From positions 62,001 to 126,000 of the forward strand of contig NZ_BOOR01000004.1 of the NCBI RefSeq assembly GCF_016863335.1: a stretch of 64,000 nucleotides of DNA, read 5' to 3'. A program made the position numbers and the translations under genes. The notes under the pieces were generated by a model. The model was not told the origin of the DNA, ran no database searches, and was given only the letters and a program-made list of their open reading frames with translations. This DNA is from Planotetraspora thailandica (GTDB taxonomy: Bacteria > Actinomycetota > Actinomycetes > Streptosporangiales > Streptosporangiaceae). Positions 18,531-26,433 of the stretch are shown one piece after another (the stretch's first letter is position 1; every line of letters begins with the position of its first letter).

Positions 18531-18563
18531 ACGCAGCCGCGGCCGTTTCGGCCGCGGCTGCGT
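18531..18563 (+). terminator. Hairpin terminator after the RND gene
   Basis: A perfect 15-bp stem (ACGCAGCCGCGGCCG and its complement) with a TTT loop, followed by CCTTTGG. It lies 19 bp after the RND stop codon and also downstream of the convergent bluB gene, so it may serve both. Confidence 0.85.
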
Positions 18564-18601
18564 CCTTTGGTGCTGCCACAACAGTGATCGGGGGAGCCCG
18601 C

Positions 18602-19261
18602 TCAGCGCGCGGCGGGTGTGCCCTCGGGGTCTCGTCCGGGGGTCCACCGGTCCTCGTGAACAGCGTCGTCGAGAGACCGGCGGCGACGCCAGCCGTGCCG
18701 TTCCAGGTCGGGCACCCTCTCCAGGTGGGTGACCGGGCCCAGGCACAACCAGGCGACGGGGCGGACGGTGGACGGGATGCCGAGCAGTTCCCGCAGGAAG
18801 TGCTCCCGATAGAACGACACCCAGCCGACGCCCAGCCCCTCCGCGGTGGCGGCCAGCCACAGGTTCTGAATGGCGAGGCACACCGAGTAGAGACCGGTGT
18901 CGGCGATGGCGTGCCGGCCGAGCACCGCGGGGCTGCCTCGATCGGCGTCGTAGGTCACCACGACCGACAACGTCGACTCCAGCACCCCGTCGATCTTGAT
19001 ACCGGCGAACCGCTCGGCGGCTCCGGCGTCGAGCGTGGCGGCGAAGGTGTCCCGCTCGTGCTGGACGTGCCTGTGGAACGCCTCCCTGGTCGCCCGGTCA
19101 CGGACGACGATGAAGTCCCACGGCTGGGACAGCCCCACGCTGGGTGCCGCGTGGGCCGCGGAAAGGATCCGGGTGAGTGCGTCGGCGGCGATGGGGGCGC
19201 CGGTGAACTGGCCGCGCACGTCGCGGCGGCGGTGGATGACGTCGTAGAACTGGGTGTTCAT
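18602..19261 (-). CDS. bluB: 5,6-dimethylbenzimidazole synthase BluB
   Basis: A 219-residue flavin-dependent nitroreductase-fold enzyme of the BluB type. BluB fragments reduced FMN with O2 to make 5,6-dimethylbenzimidazole, the lower ligand of cobalamin. Visible features: FYDVIHRRRDVRGQF at the N-terminus (FMN phosphate contacts), APSVGLSQPWDFIVV, and GLGVGWVSFY followed by a conserved C-terminal part. Start ATG 19261 follows GGGAG. The cobalamin riboswitch immediately upstream independently supports a role in B12 metabolism. No other cob genes are in the window. Confidence 0.92.
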   Translation of the reverse strand: MNTQFYDVIHRRRDVRGQFTGAPIAADALTRILSAAHAAPSVGLSQPWDFIVVRDRATREAFHRHVQHERDTFAATLDAGAAERFAGIKIDGVLESTLSVVVTYDADRGSPAVLGRHAIADTGLYSVCLAIQNLWLAATAEGLGVGWVSFYREHFLRELLGIPSTVRPVAWLCLGPVTHLERVPDLERHGWRRRRSLDDAVHEDRWTPGRDPEGTPAAR

Positions 19262-19334
19262 GGGCAGGCTCCCGCTGCGATCAAGCCCCGAAGCGGCCTT
19301 GTGGCTTGGGAAGCCCAATGCAGCCCGGGGCGAC

Positions 19335-19515
19335 GGACGCGAGGCCGGTCTTCGGACTCCCAGATCTACGCCTGTCCGCCCGCCTTCCCAGCCGTACGGC
19401 CAGTGGCTGCGCTCACGCGCGTGGGCGGCGGCTCCCTGGTCACCGCGGCGGGCCCGTGCCGGACTCTCACCGGCTTCCCGATTCTCCTCGACGACGCGAG
19501 GCACCTCGCAACAGT
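19335..19515 (-). ncRNA. Cobalamin (B12) riboswitch
   Basis: The minus strand carries the conserved cobalamin aptamer blocks in order: GGGAAGCCGGTGAGAGTCC (19458-19480 region), CCGCCGCGGTGACC, GCCACTG (about 19399-19405), GGGAAGGCGGG, and the B12-box-like GGAGTCCGAAGACCGG (19345-19360). A GAGGTGCCTC arm lies at the 5' side. It is positioned to control bluB, starting about 75 bp downstream, so bluB should be shut off when adenosylcobalamin is plentiful. Exact ends are estimated. Confidence 0.93.
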
Positions 19516-19605
19516 CGTGCCGCGATCACCTTACAGGCCCGCGGAGACTCGCCCCCGGGGGTCCACGGCACGGGGGATCGGGCGCGGCAAATAGACTGAT
19601 CCGAC

Positions 19606-21033
19606 GTGAGTGCCAAGCCGCGAATCCCGAATGTCCTGGCCGCCCGCTACGCCTCGGCGGAGCTGGCCCGCCTGTGGTCCCCCGAGCACAAGGTCGTGCT
19701 GGAGCGCAGGCTCTGGCTGGCCGTGCTGAAGGCCCAGACCGACCTCGGGATCGACGTTCCGGACGGCGTGGCCGCCGACTACGAGAAGGTTGTCGAGCAC
19801 GTCGACCTGGCCTCCATCGCCGAGCGCGAGCGGGTCACCCGTCACGACGTCAAGGCCCGCATCGAGGAGTTCAACGCCCTGGCCGGCCACGAGCACGTGC
19901 ACAAGGGCATGACCTCCCGCGACCTGACCGAGAACGTCGAGCAGCTGCAGATCCGCGACAGCCTCCTGCTGGTCCGCGAGCGTGTCGTGGCGCTGCTGGC
20001 CCGCCTCGGCCGGTTGGCCGCCGAGCACACCTCCACCGTCATGGCGGGCCGCTCCCACAACGTCGCCGCCCAGGCCACCACGCTCGGCAAGCGGTTCGCG
20101 ACCGCCGCCGACGAGCTGATCGCCGCCTACGAGCGGCTGGAGAACCTGCTGGACCGGTACCCGCTGCGCGGCATCAAGGGCCCGGTCGGCACCGCCCAGG
20201 ACATGCTCGACCTGCTCGGCTCCGCCGAACGCCTCACCGAGCTGGAAGACCGCGTCGCCGCCCACCTCGGGTTCTCCCGCCGGTTCACCAGCGTCGGGCA
20301 GGTCTACCCCCGCTCCCTCGACTACGACGTGCTGACCACGCTCGTGCAGCTGGCCGCCGCGCCGTCCTCGCTGGCCAAGACCATCCGCCTGATGGCCGGG
20401 CACGAGCTCGTCACCGAAGGCTTCAAGGAGGGCCAGGTCGGCTCCTCGGCCATGCCGCACAAGATGAACACCCGCTCCTGCGAGCGGGTCAACGGCCTGG
20501 CCGTGATCCTGCGCGGCTACGCCTCGATGGCGGGCGAGCTGGCCGGCGACCAGTGGAACGAGGGCGACGTGTCCTGCTCGGTGGTTCGCCGAGTCGCGCT
20601 GCCCGACGCGTTCTTCGCCTTCGACGGCCTGGTGGAGACCATGCTGACCGTCCTGGACGAGTTCGGCGCCTTCCCCGCCGTCATCGAGGCCGAGCTGGAC
20701 CGATACCTGCCGTTCCTCGCCACGACCAAGATGCTCATGGCCGCCGTGCGCGCCGGGATGGGACGCGAGACCGCCCACGAGATCATCAAGGAGCACGCCG
20801 TGGCCTCCGCGCTCGCCATGCGCACCCAGGGGACCGGCAACGCCCTGCTCGACCGCCTTGCCGCCGACACCCGCTTCCCGCTCGGCAGGGACCAGCTCGA
20901 CGCCCTGCTGGCCGACCGCATCTCCTTCACCGGCGCCGCACCCGACCAGGTCGCACAGATCACCGACGACATCGCCCGGATCGCCGCCGCCCACCCCGGC
21001 GCCGCCGCCTACGCCCCCGGCGCGATCCTTTGA
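19606..21033 (+). CDS. purB: Adenylosuccinate lyase
   Basis: A 475-residue fumarase/aspartase superfamily enzyme that cleaves adenylosuccinate to AMP and SAICAR to AICAR in purine synthesis. The signature loop GSSAMPHKMNTRSCERV is present, as are AGRSHNVAAQATT (catalytic His region) and TSRDLTENVEQ. Length is normal for the family. GTG start at 19606. The stop codon overlaps a TTG start of the downstream GNAT gene (TTGA), indicating translational coupling. It is divergent from bluB and its riboswitch. Confidence 0.95.
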   Translation: MSAKPRIPNVLAARYASAELARLWSPEHKVVLERRLWLAVLKAQTDLGIDVPDGVAADYEKVVEHVDLASIAERERVTRHDVKARIEEFNALAGHEHVHKGMTSRDLTENVEQLQIRDSLLLVRERVVALLARLGRLAAEHTSTVMAGRSHNVAAQATTLGKRFATAADELIAAYERLENLLDRYPLRGIKGPVGTAQDMLDLLGSAERLTELEDRVAAHLGFSRRFTSVGQVYPRSLDYDVLTTLVQLAAAPSSLAKTIRLMAGHELVTEGFKEGQVGSSAMPHKMNTRSCERVNGLAVILRGYASMAGELAGDQWNEGDVSCSVVRRVALPDAFFAFDGLVETMLTVLDEFGAFPAVIEAELDRYLPFLATTKMLMAAVRAGMGRETAHEIIKEHAVASALAMRTQGTGNALLDRLAADTRFPLGRDQLDALLADRISFTGAAPDQVAQITDDIARIAAAHPGAAAYAPGAIL

Positions 21034-21767
21034 GAGAACTCACCCGTACGGCGGAGGTCGTGGACGCCTCCGCCGACGACGACCTGATCGTGTGGACCGC
21101 CCAAGGCATGAAACCGGGCGTGCGCGCCTGGGCCGACGGCGACGCGGTGGTCGTGGCCAGCCCCCGGGCCTCCCGCCGCGACCGGATCGCCGTCCACGGC
21201 GACGCCGCCCGCGCCGCCCGGCTCGTACGGCACGCCCTGGCGGAGGTGGGGCCGTCGTTCCGGCCGTTCGGCGACCGCGCGCTCCTCCACGAGGTCACCG
21301 GCGCCGTCGACGGGCTGGAGATCGCCGGCGGCTTCTCATGGATGACGACCACCGGCCTGACCGAAGGCGCTCGATCGGGAGCCGGATGGTTGTCCCCGGA
21401 CGAGGACCCGGACGTCACCGACCTGCTCAAAACGGCGAACCCCGACTCCTACGCCGTACCCGGCATCCCGGAGGTCCGCCGATGGGCCGGCATCCGCGAC
21501 GACGCAGGCGAACTTCTCGCCGTCGCCGCCGACGCCTGGTCGGCCCCCACCGTCGGCCTGCTCGCCGGGGTCGCAACAGCCGTACAGGCACGCGGGCGCG
21601 GGCTGGGGGAGCGGGTCTGCCGGTTCGTCACCGCGGCGCTGCTCGCCGAACACCACCGGGCATCCCTCATGGTCGACGATGCGAACCCCTCCGCGCTCAG
21701 CCTCTACGCACGCCTGGGGTTCAGCCGCCGCCTGGTCGCCGCCTCGGGCGTCACCGGTTCCGCCTGA
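21030..21767 (+). CDS. GNAT family N-acetyltransferase
   Basis: A 245-residue protein with a C-terminal GNAT domain. The acetyl-CoA loop is QARGRGLGERV (about 195-205), followed by SLMVDDANPSALSLYARLGF, the typical last part. The N-terminal half is a divergent extra domain. The TTG start at 21030 overlaps the purB stop, so the two genes are probably co-expressed. An alternative GTG at 21060 has its purine-rich stretch too close. The acceptor substrate is unknown. The end overlaps the convergent HAD gene by about 64 bp. Confidence 0.82.
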   Translation: MRELTRTAEVVDASADDDLIVWTAQGMKPGVRAWADGDAVVVASPRASRRDRIAVHGDAARAARLVRHALAEVGPSFRPFGDRALLHEVTGAVDGLEIAGGFSWMTTTGLTEGARSGAGWLSPDEDPDVTDLLKTANPDSYAVPGIPEVRRWAGIRDDAGELLAVAADAWSAPTVGLLAGVATAVQARGRGLGERVCRFVTAALLAEHHRASLMVDDANPSALSLYARLGFSRRLVAASGVTGSA

Positions 21768-22519
21768 CGGGCCGGGCCGTACGGCGCTCGCGCCCCGCGC
21801 GCGGCCGGGGCGTCGAAAGCGTCCACCACGCCGGGCAACTCGGACAGCGTCGTGATCGTCGCGACCCCGCCAGGGGAGGCGGACCCAGCGCAATAACGGT
21901 CCAGCCAGACGCCGCGCATCCCGACCCGCGCCGGGCCGACCGCATCCAGCATGAGGTTGTCTCCGACGAGCACGATCTCCTCGGGCCGCAACCCCAGCTT
22001 GGCCGCGGCCCGCAGGTAGCACTCGGCCCACGGCTTGAAGTAGCCGCCCAGCGAATCGGGCGTCAGCACCGGATCGAGGCGGTCCATCAACCCGATGCGG
22101 CGCAGCTTGGCCTCCTGCTGCACGGGCACGCCATTGGTGAGCACGCCCAGCGTCAGCCCCCGCCCCGACAACGCCTCGATCGCCTCACCGGCGTCGGGAA
22201 ATGCGGCCCAGGCCTCCTCGTACCACACGAGGAACCGCGCATACGCGGCGTCGAGGTCGGCGGGGACCGGCACCTGCATCCGGCCGCAGAACTCCCTGAG
22301 CCTGCGCCGCCGCTGCTCGGAGAACGAGCACTCCCCGGCATGCCAGGCCGGGAGGTGCTTGTTCTCCAGATCCAGCCACAACGCCGGAGCCTCCATCGAC
22401 AGCGGATGCCCCGGACAGAGCGACTCCGTCCAGCTCGTCGCGGCGAACGCGACCGCCCGGCGATGATCGAAAAGGGTCTCGTCGAGGTCGAACAGAATGG
22501 CCCTGATCACGTACGCCAT
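21704..22519 (-). CDS. HAD family hydrolase
   Basis: A 271-residue haloacid dehalogenase-superfamily phosphatase. Motif I is DLDET (D11, D13), motif II is VLTNG, and motif IV reads IVLVGDNLMLD, with a Lys candidate in GGYFKPWAE. The insert between motifs I and II is the helical C1 cap. ATG 22519 places motif I at the normal distance. A TTG at 22582, eight bp after the MerR stop, is an alternative. Same strand as the TipA-type gene and likely co-transcribed. Substrate unknown. Confidence 0.88.
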   Translation of the reverse strand: MAYVIRAILFDLDETLFDHRRAVAFAATSWTESLCPGHPLSMEAPALWLDLENKHLPAWHAGECSFSEQRRRRLREFCGRMQVPVPADLDAAYARFLVWYEEAWAAFPDAGEAIEALSGRGLTLGVLTNGVPVQQEAKLRRIGLMDRLDPVLTPDSLGGYFKPWAECYLRAAAKLGLRPEEIVLVGDNLMLDAVGPARVGMRGVWLDRYCAGSASPGGVATITTLSELPGVVDAFDAPAARGARAPYGPARQAEPVTPEAATRRRLNPRRA

Positions 22520-22588
22520 GGTCGCCAGCCGGTGTTTCGCCGAGATTTCCGGCGCATGAAAGCCCGCGACCCGGGCCGTCAACCCCTG

Positions 22589-23347
22589 TCAGGGCCGGCG
22601 ACCCGCGTTCGCGTGCACGGCGTCCCGCACATAGACGGCCAGCCCCTCGGCCACCTTCTCGTAGTGGACCGCGAACCGGGGATCGGCCACGTACATGTCG
22701 CCCAGGCCCTTGTGCATCTCCGGCGAGCAGTCGTAGAACCACCGGGTGATGTGCAGGCGATGCCGCTCGGCCACGTCCATCGCCGGCTCACCGCTCGCGG
22801 GAACGCCGGCCGCGAACGCCGCAGCGAAGTCACGCAACACCGCACCGGCCTCCTCGCCGATGGCCTGCCAGTCCTCCTTCGTGTAGGAGGCCGTCCGGCG
22901 GCGGCTCTGCTCGAACGCCTCCGTGCCGCCCCACCGCTCCTCGGCCTCCTGCGCGTGCTCGTCGGGGTCGAAGTCTCCGAACACCTCGAACCGCTCCTGC
23001 GGGGTCAGTGAGATTCCCATCGTGTGCGCCTCCATGGCCGTCTCCACCGCAGCCACCATCGCCCGGAGCCTGTCGATCCGCCGCAGCAGCAACTCGTGCT
23101 GGCGCCGCAGATGCGTCATCGGGTTCAACCCGGGCTCGTCCACGATGGCCGCGATCTCTTCGAGGGGGAACCCGAGCTCCCGATAGAACAGCACCCGCTG
23201 CAACCGGTCGAGATCAGGCTCGGTGTACCGCCGGTATCCCGCGCTCGTCCGCTCGCTCGGCGACAACAGCCCGATCTCGTCGTAATGATGCAACGTCCGC
23301 ACGGTCACCCCGGCGAACGCGGCGACCTGACCCACCGAGTAGCTCAT
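22589..23347 (-). CDS. TipA-type MerR regulator with TipAS domain
   Basis: A 252-residue regulator. The MerR N-terminus reads YSVGQVAAFAGVTVRTLHHY and then LLSPSERTSAGYR; a dimerisation coiled coil spans about residues 75-115; the C-terminal TipAS drug-recognition domain covers about 120-245 (ASYTKEDWQAIGEEAGAVL, with HRLHITRWFYDCSPEMHKGL near the end). TipAL binds thiopeptide antibiotics and activates multidrug genes and itself. Residues equivalent to the reactive Cys region are present as WFYDC. ATG 23347 has AAGGAGGGG upstream. It likely co-transcribes the HAD gene. Confidence 0.93.
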   Translation of the reverse strand: MSYSVGQVAAFAGVTVRTLHHYDEIGLLSPSERTSAGYRRYTEPDLDRLQRVLFYRELGFPLEEIAAIVDEPGLNPMTHLRRQHELLLRRIDRLRAMVAAVETAMEAHTMGISLTPQERFEVFGDFDPDEHAQEAEERWGGTEAFEQSRRRTASYTKEDWQAIGEEAGAVLRDFAAAFAAGVPASGEPAMDVAERHRLHITRWFYDCSPEMHKGLGDMYVADPRFAVHYEKVAEGLAVYVRDAVHANAGRRP

Positions 23348-23372
23348 CGGCTCACCCCTCCTTCCAGGACCC

Positions 23373-23403
23373 AGCGTGGAGCCTCCCGTCGCGTGAGGGT
23401 CAA
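23373..23403 (-). promoter_or_regulatory. TipA-like autoregulated promoter
   Basis: On the minus strand, TTGACC (23398-23403) and CACGCT (23373-23378) are 19 bp apart. The spacer contains an imperfect inverted repeat (CCTCACGC / CGGGAGG) resembling known TipAL sites. It sits about 25 bp upstream of the TipA-type start codon, so positive autoregulation is likely. Confidence 0.7.
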
Positions 23404-23437
23404 GAAAGACTCGTGCACGCAGGTACACGAGAAAGCG

Positions 23438-24094
23438 CTACGTGAGGCAGTCGCTGATGAAGGCGAGGGTGAGTTCTTCCAACCTGCGGCGGTCGGAGCC
23501 GGGGACGTCGCGTAGCGGGCCTTTTCCGGTGAGGACCGCCATGCCATGGACGGCGGACCAGATGGGATATTCGATGCCGTTGCGGCGTCGCAGGTCGAGT
23601 ACGCCGGCGGCGACCAGTTCGTCCAGTGCGGTGCGCAGTTGGCCGAGAGGGCTGCGGTCCGGCTCGCTGGTGTCGTTGCCGGTAGCGCTGTAGGCGTGTT
23701 GCTGCGGCAGGGCGAACGCGGTTGCGAACAGGCCTGGTTCATCGTGAGCGAAATGGAGGTAGGCCGCTCCGATCGCGCCGAGACGATGGCGGGCCGCGAT
23801 GGGGTCGCCGTACTCGCCGGGCACGCGGGCGACGTCGGCGGCCATGCGGTCGCCCAACTCGGCCATGGCCGCGGTGCAGACCGCGGCGAGGAGTTCGTCG
23901 CGGTCTGCGAAGTGGCGGTAAGCGGTGTTGGGCACGACGCCGACGATCCGGGTCGCTTCGCGAAGCACCACGGCGTCGGGACCGCCGGTGCGGGCCAGTT
24001 CGAACCCTGCGGCGATCAGGCCATCGCGGACGGCGCCCCGGGGTCGCCGTCGCCCTGCCGGGGGTCTTTCCGCTGTTGGTCGGCCCGTGTTCAC
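23438..24094 (-). CDS. TetR/AcrR family transcriptional regulator
   Basis: A 218-residue TetR-type repressor. The HTH region has VRDGLIAAGFELARTGG and then LREATRIVGVVPNTAYRHF. The C-terminal domain is of the WHG/TetR_C_33-like type. GTG 24094 is the natural start; a longer frame runs through the divergent gene. Two palindromes at 24112-24154 sit just upstream of it, between this gene and the divergent carbonic anhydrase. Confidence 0.88.
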   Translation of the reverse strand: MNTGRPTAERPPAGRRRPRGAVRDGLIAAGFELARTGGPDAVVLREATRIVGVVPNTAYRHFADRDELLAAVCTAAMAELGDRMAADVARVPGEYGDPIAARHRLGAIGAAYLHFAHDEPGLFATAFALPQQHAYSATGNDTSEPDRSPLGQLRTALDELVAAGVLDLRRRNGIEYPIWSAVHGMAVLTGKGPLRDVPGSDRRRLEELTLAFISDCLT

Positions 24095-24111
24095 TCGGCC
24101 ACGATAGCAAT

Positions 24112-24154
24112 GTGGACAGTGTCCACCAGCCGAGCTAAAGTGGACGGTGTCCAC
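24112..24154. promoter_or_regulatory. Tandem TetR operators
   Basis: Two near-identical 15-bp palindromes, GTGGACAGTGTCCAC (24112-24126) and GTGGACGGTGTCCAC (24140-24154), have centres 28 bp apart. This type of site is typical of TetR-family repressors. They lie just upstream of the TetR gene and probably mediate autorepression and control of the divergent transcript. Confidence 0.85.
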
Positions 24155-24280
24155 TAAGTCGGCAGAGGGCGGACGGACGTGAGGCCGCCGCGATACCCGG
24201 AGCGTTTCGGGTCTTCCAGCGCATGGTCGCGGCAGGGCCATGACGATGAGACGACCACTTGCACCCGAACGGACATCACC

Positions 24281-24826
24281 ATGACCAGGATGACCTTGCT
24301 GCTTGAACGCAACGAGCAATTCGCTCACGACCACACCCCGGTGCCGCTCGCACCGCCGACCGCCCAGCTGCTTGTCGTCACCTGCCTCGACCACCGAGTC
24401 GACCCCGCGATCGTCCTCGGGCTTCGGCTCGGAGACGCTCCCGTCATCCGCAACGCGGGCGGACGCGTCACCCGCGCCGTGATTGAGGACATCGCCTACC
24501 TCGCTTTCCTGGCCGAGAAGGTGTTCGGCATGACTGGCAGGCTTTTCGAGGTGGCCGTCGTCCACCACACACAATGCGGAACGGGCTTTCTGGCCGACCC
24601 TGCCTTTCGGCGTGACGCCGCGCAGGCGACTGGCATATCCGAGGCGACGCTGGGAGCCACCGAGGTCGCCGACCCACAGGCCACCGTGAGGACCGACGTC
24701 GAGCGGCTTCTCGCGTCGCCTCTGCTCTCGCCCACAGTGAGTGTCTCCGGCCACGTGTATGACATCGGCACCGGACGCGTCACCACCATTCTCGACGCCC
24801 GGTATCCCCAGTCGGCGGACGCTTGA
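24281..24826 (+). CDS. Beta-type carbonic anhydrase
   Basis: A 181-residue beta-carbonic anhydrase, which hydrates CO2 to bicarbonate at a zinc site. Zinc ligands are C35 (in CLDHR, with the D37-R39 dyad), H96 and C99 (HHTQC). VIRNAGGRVT is the family segment next to the active site. ATG at 24281 is chosen, with a second ATG at 24290; neither has a strong ribosome binding site. A TetR gene and its double operator lie upstream in the opposite direction, so expression may be inducible. Confidence 0.87.
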   Translation: MTRMTLLLERNEQFAHDHTPVPLAPPTAQLLVVTCLDHRVDPAIVLGLRLGDAPVIRNAGGRVTRAVIEDIAYLAFLAEKVFGMTGRLFEVAVVHHTQCGTGFLADPAFRRDAAQATGISEATLGATEVADPQATVRTDVERLLASPLLSPTVSVSGHVYDIGTGRVTTILDARYPQSADA

Positions 24827-24904
24827 CATCGATGGGTGACGTCACTTCTGACGACTTCTGAACCGCGCCGCCCTACTCACCGCGGCGAGTGGTGTGGGCG
24901 AGGC

Positions 24905-25003
24905 TCAGGCGGCCAGTTCGGCAAGGACGGCTTGGAGCCTGTCGGCCTCCAGCCCGGTGACAACACCGCCTTCGAACCCGCGGCTGAGTCCTGCGGAGCG
25001 GTC
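24905..25003 (-). pseudogene. Possible C-terminal gene remnant
   Basis: Between the carbonic anhydrase and the recombinase, a 33-codon minus-strand frame reads like the end of a protein (GLEADRLQAVLAELAA, then stop). It has no start codon and is closed upstream by TAA. It may be the tail of a gene destroyed on insertion of the recombinase. Nothing else is seen in this 238-bp interval. Confidence 0.3.
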
Positions 25004-25064
25004 TTACCGACACCCGGCCTGGGACGGCCCGCCGCACGCGCGAGTGGATCAGTTCGCGGATTCA

Positions 25065-26132
25065 TCATTCATCCCGCTCCACCTGATCCCGCAGCAGCGG
25101 ATGGGAACGCATCGCCACCTCCAGCTCGCCCGGCAGCTCATCGCGATAACGCCCCAACGTCGACAGATCGCTGTGCCCCAGTACCCGCCGCACCGCGTCC
25201 ATGTCGGTCCCGTCTGCCAGCAGATGCGTGGCCGTCGTGTGCCGCAGCCCATGCGGCGTCACACTGCGCCTGCGACCCGCCTCCACCCGCTCCTGCACCC
25301 GGTCGATCACCGCCTGCACGTCGCCCCGCGCCAGCCGGCGACCCCGCCACGACAACAACAGCGCCTTCTCGCCCTGCGCCTTCGGCGCGACACCCCGCCG
25401 TACGACGAGGTAGGCGTCGAGTACCTCGGTCACATCACGGGGGAGCGGCACGTCCCTCGTCTTGCCGCCCTTGCCGAAGATCCGCCAATAACGCACCCCG
25501 TCATTGGTGTAGAAATCCTCCACATTGGCCCTGACCAGCTCCGATACCCGCGGCCCCAGCGTCGCCAGCAACAAGACGACCAGCGCGTCACGCACATCCG
25601 TACGCTGATCCCTCCTGCCCGCCGGTGCGGCGACGGGGGAGCGGGCCGCCCCGATCAGCCCCTCCGCCTGCTCCTTGGTCAACGCCCGCCGCTCGGCCCG
25701 CAGCCCGCCCCGCTCTCTGGCCGTCACCGACGACGACGCCATCGGGTTCAGCTGCACCCACCCCGCCGACGCCGCATGCTTGAACAACGCCGACACCGAC
25801 CGGCGGAAACGCGCCTGCGATGCCGCGCTCTGCGTGGCCTGGCCCCCCGAACCGGCATCTTGCCTGCGCCGCTCGTCCGGCTTGCGGGCGAAGGCCAGCA
25901 ACACCGCGTCCACGTCCTCACCCGTGAGGTCGTCGAGCACCCGGCCCGGGCCCGCCAGCCGTACGAAGGTGGTGACATCGCGGGCGTAGACCTCGGCGGT
26001 GGCGGGGGACAGGCCCCCCGTCACGGTCTTGGCCCGGACCAGATCCACGTAACGGTCGGCGGCCTCCTCCACGGACAACCGGTTCACCTGAGGGGGCAGC
26101 ATGATCGAAACCGTATCGCCGCCCACCGACAT
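25065..26132 (-). CDS. Tyrosine recombinase / site-specific integrase
   Basis: A 355-residue tyrosine recombinase. The N-terminal SAM-like core-binding domain spans about residues 18-125. The catalytic domain carries R195 (GPRVSEL), K224 (GKGGKTR), H294 and R297 (HGLRHT), H320 (LGHSDLS) and the nucleophile Y329. All catalytic residues are present, so it should be active. Its length and motif spacing resemble XerC/XerD-like and actinobacterial mobile-element integrases. No excisionase, replication gene or tRNA attachment site is adjacent. Start ATG 26132, with an alternative ATG at 26102. Confidence 0.9.
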   Translation of the reverse strand: MSVGGDTVSIMLPPQVNRLSVEEAADRYVDLVRAKTVTGGLSPATAEVYARDVTTFVRLAGPGRVLDDLTGEDVDAVLLAFARKPDERRRQDAGSGGQATQSAASQARFRRSVSALFKHAASAGWVQLNPMASSSVTARERGGLRAERRALTKEQAEGLIGAARSPVAAPAGRRDQRTDVRDALVVLLLATLGPRVSELVRANVEDFYTNDGVRYWRIFGKGGKTRDVPLPRDVTEVLDAYLVVRRGVAPKAQGEKALLLSWRGRRLARGDVQAVIDRVQERVEAGRRRSVTPHGLRHTTATHLLADGTDMDAVRRVLGHSDLSTLGRYRDELPGELEVAMRSHPLLRDQVERDE

Positions 26133-26239
26133 CCGGAGCCTCGCTCACCCCGGTCGCGCACATCCCGCCGTGGGCGTCACCGATCACCGACCGGACGAAT
26201 CCTGCGCCGTCCGGCGTCGTTCCGTGAAGACGAAACGCG

Positions 26240-26361
26240 TGACGATTGGACGACCGCGCCGGCGGGCACCGTTCGGGGGCGTAGGGGGAGGACACGCCGT
26301 TGATCAGCGAGGTGGCGGCGCCGGATACGGCTCCGATTCCGAGGGCGCTCAGAAGTCTCAT
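26240..26361 (-). pseudogene. Possible 5' fragment of a small membrane-protein gene
   Basis: From ATG 26361 the minus strand encodes MRLLSALGIGAVSGAATSLI followed by NGVSSPY. This looks like the first transmembrane segment of a small actinobacterial membrane protein. The reading then becomes arginine/proline-rich and non-membrane, as after a frameshift or truncation. It lies upstream of the recombinase. The evidence is compositional only; the fragment may be spurious. The rest of 26133-26390 shows nothing. Confidence 0.28.
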
Positions 26362-26390
26362 GCCGTGTCTACGGGCTTCCCGACTTCTCG

Positions 26391-26432
26391 TACCGATACC
26401 GGACAGAATTCACCTTCTGTCCGGTATCGGTA
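26391..26432. terminator. Long 18-bp-stem hairpin
   Basis: A perfect 18-bp inverted repeat (TACCGATACCGGACAGAA and its complement) flanks a six-base loop, one base after the stop codon of the L7/L12-like gene. It is relatively AT-rich for the region. It most simply serves as that gene's terminator. A recombination or element-end role is possible because the integrase lies 260 bp away. Confidence 0.7.
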
Positions 26433-26433
26433 T

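Noticed and set aside
19254-20990. Long open frames overlapping purB on both strands
   Set aside because: They are shadows of a clearly recognisable adenylosuccinate lyase, a normal consequence of high GC content.
26133-26390. Recombinase region as a complete integrative element
   Set aside because: No excisionase, replication or transfer genes, cargo, or tRNA attachment site is visible.
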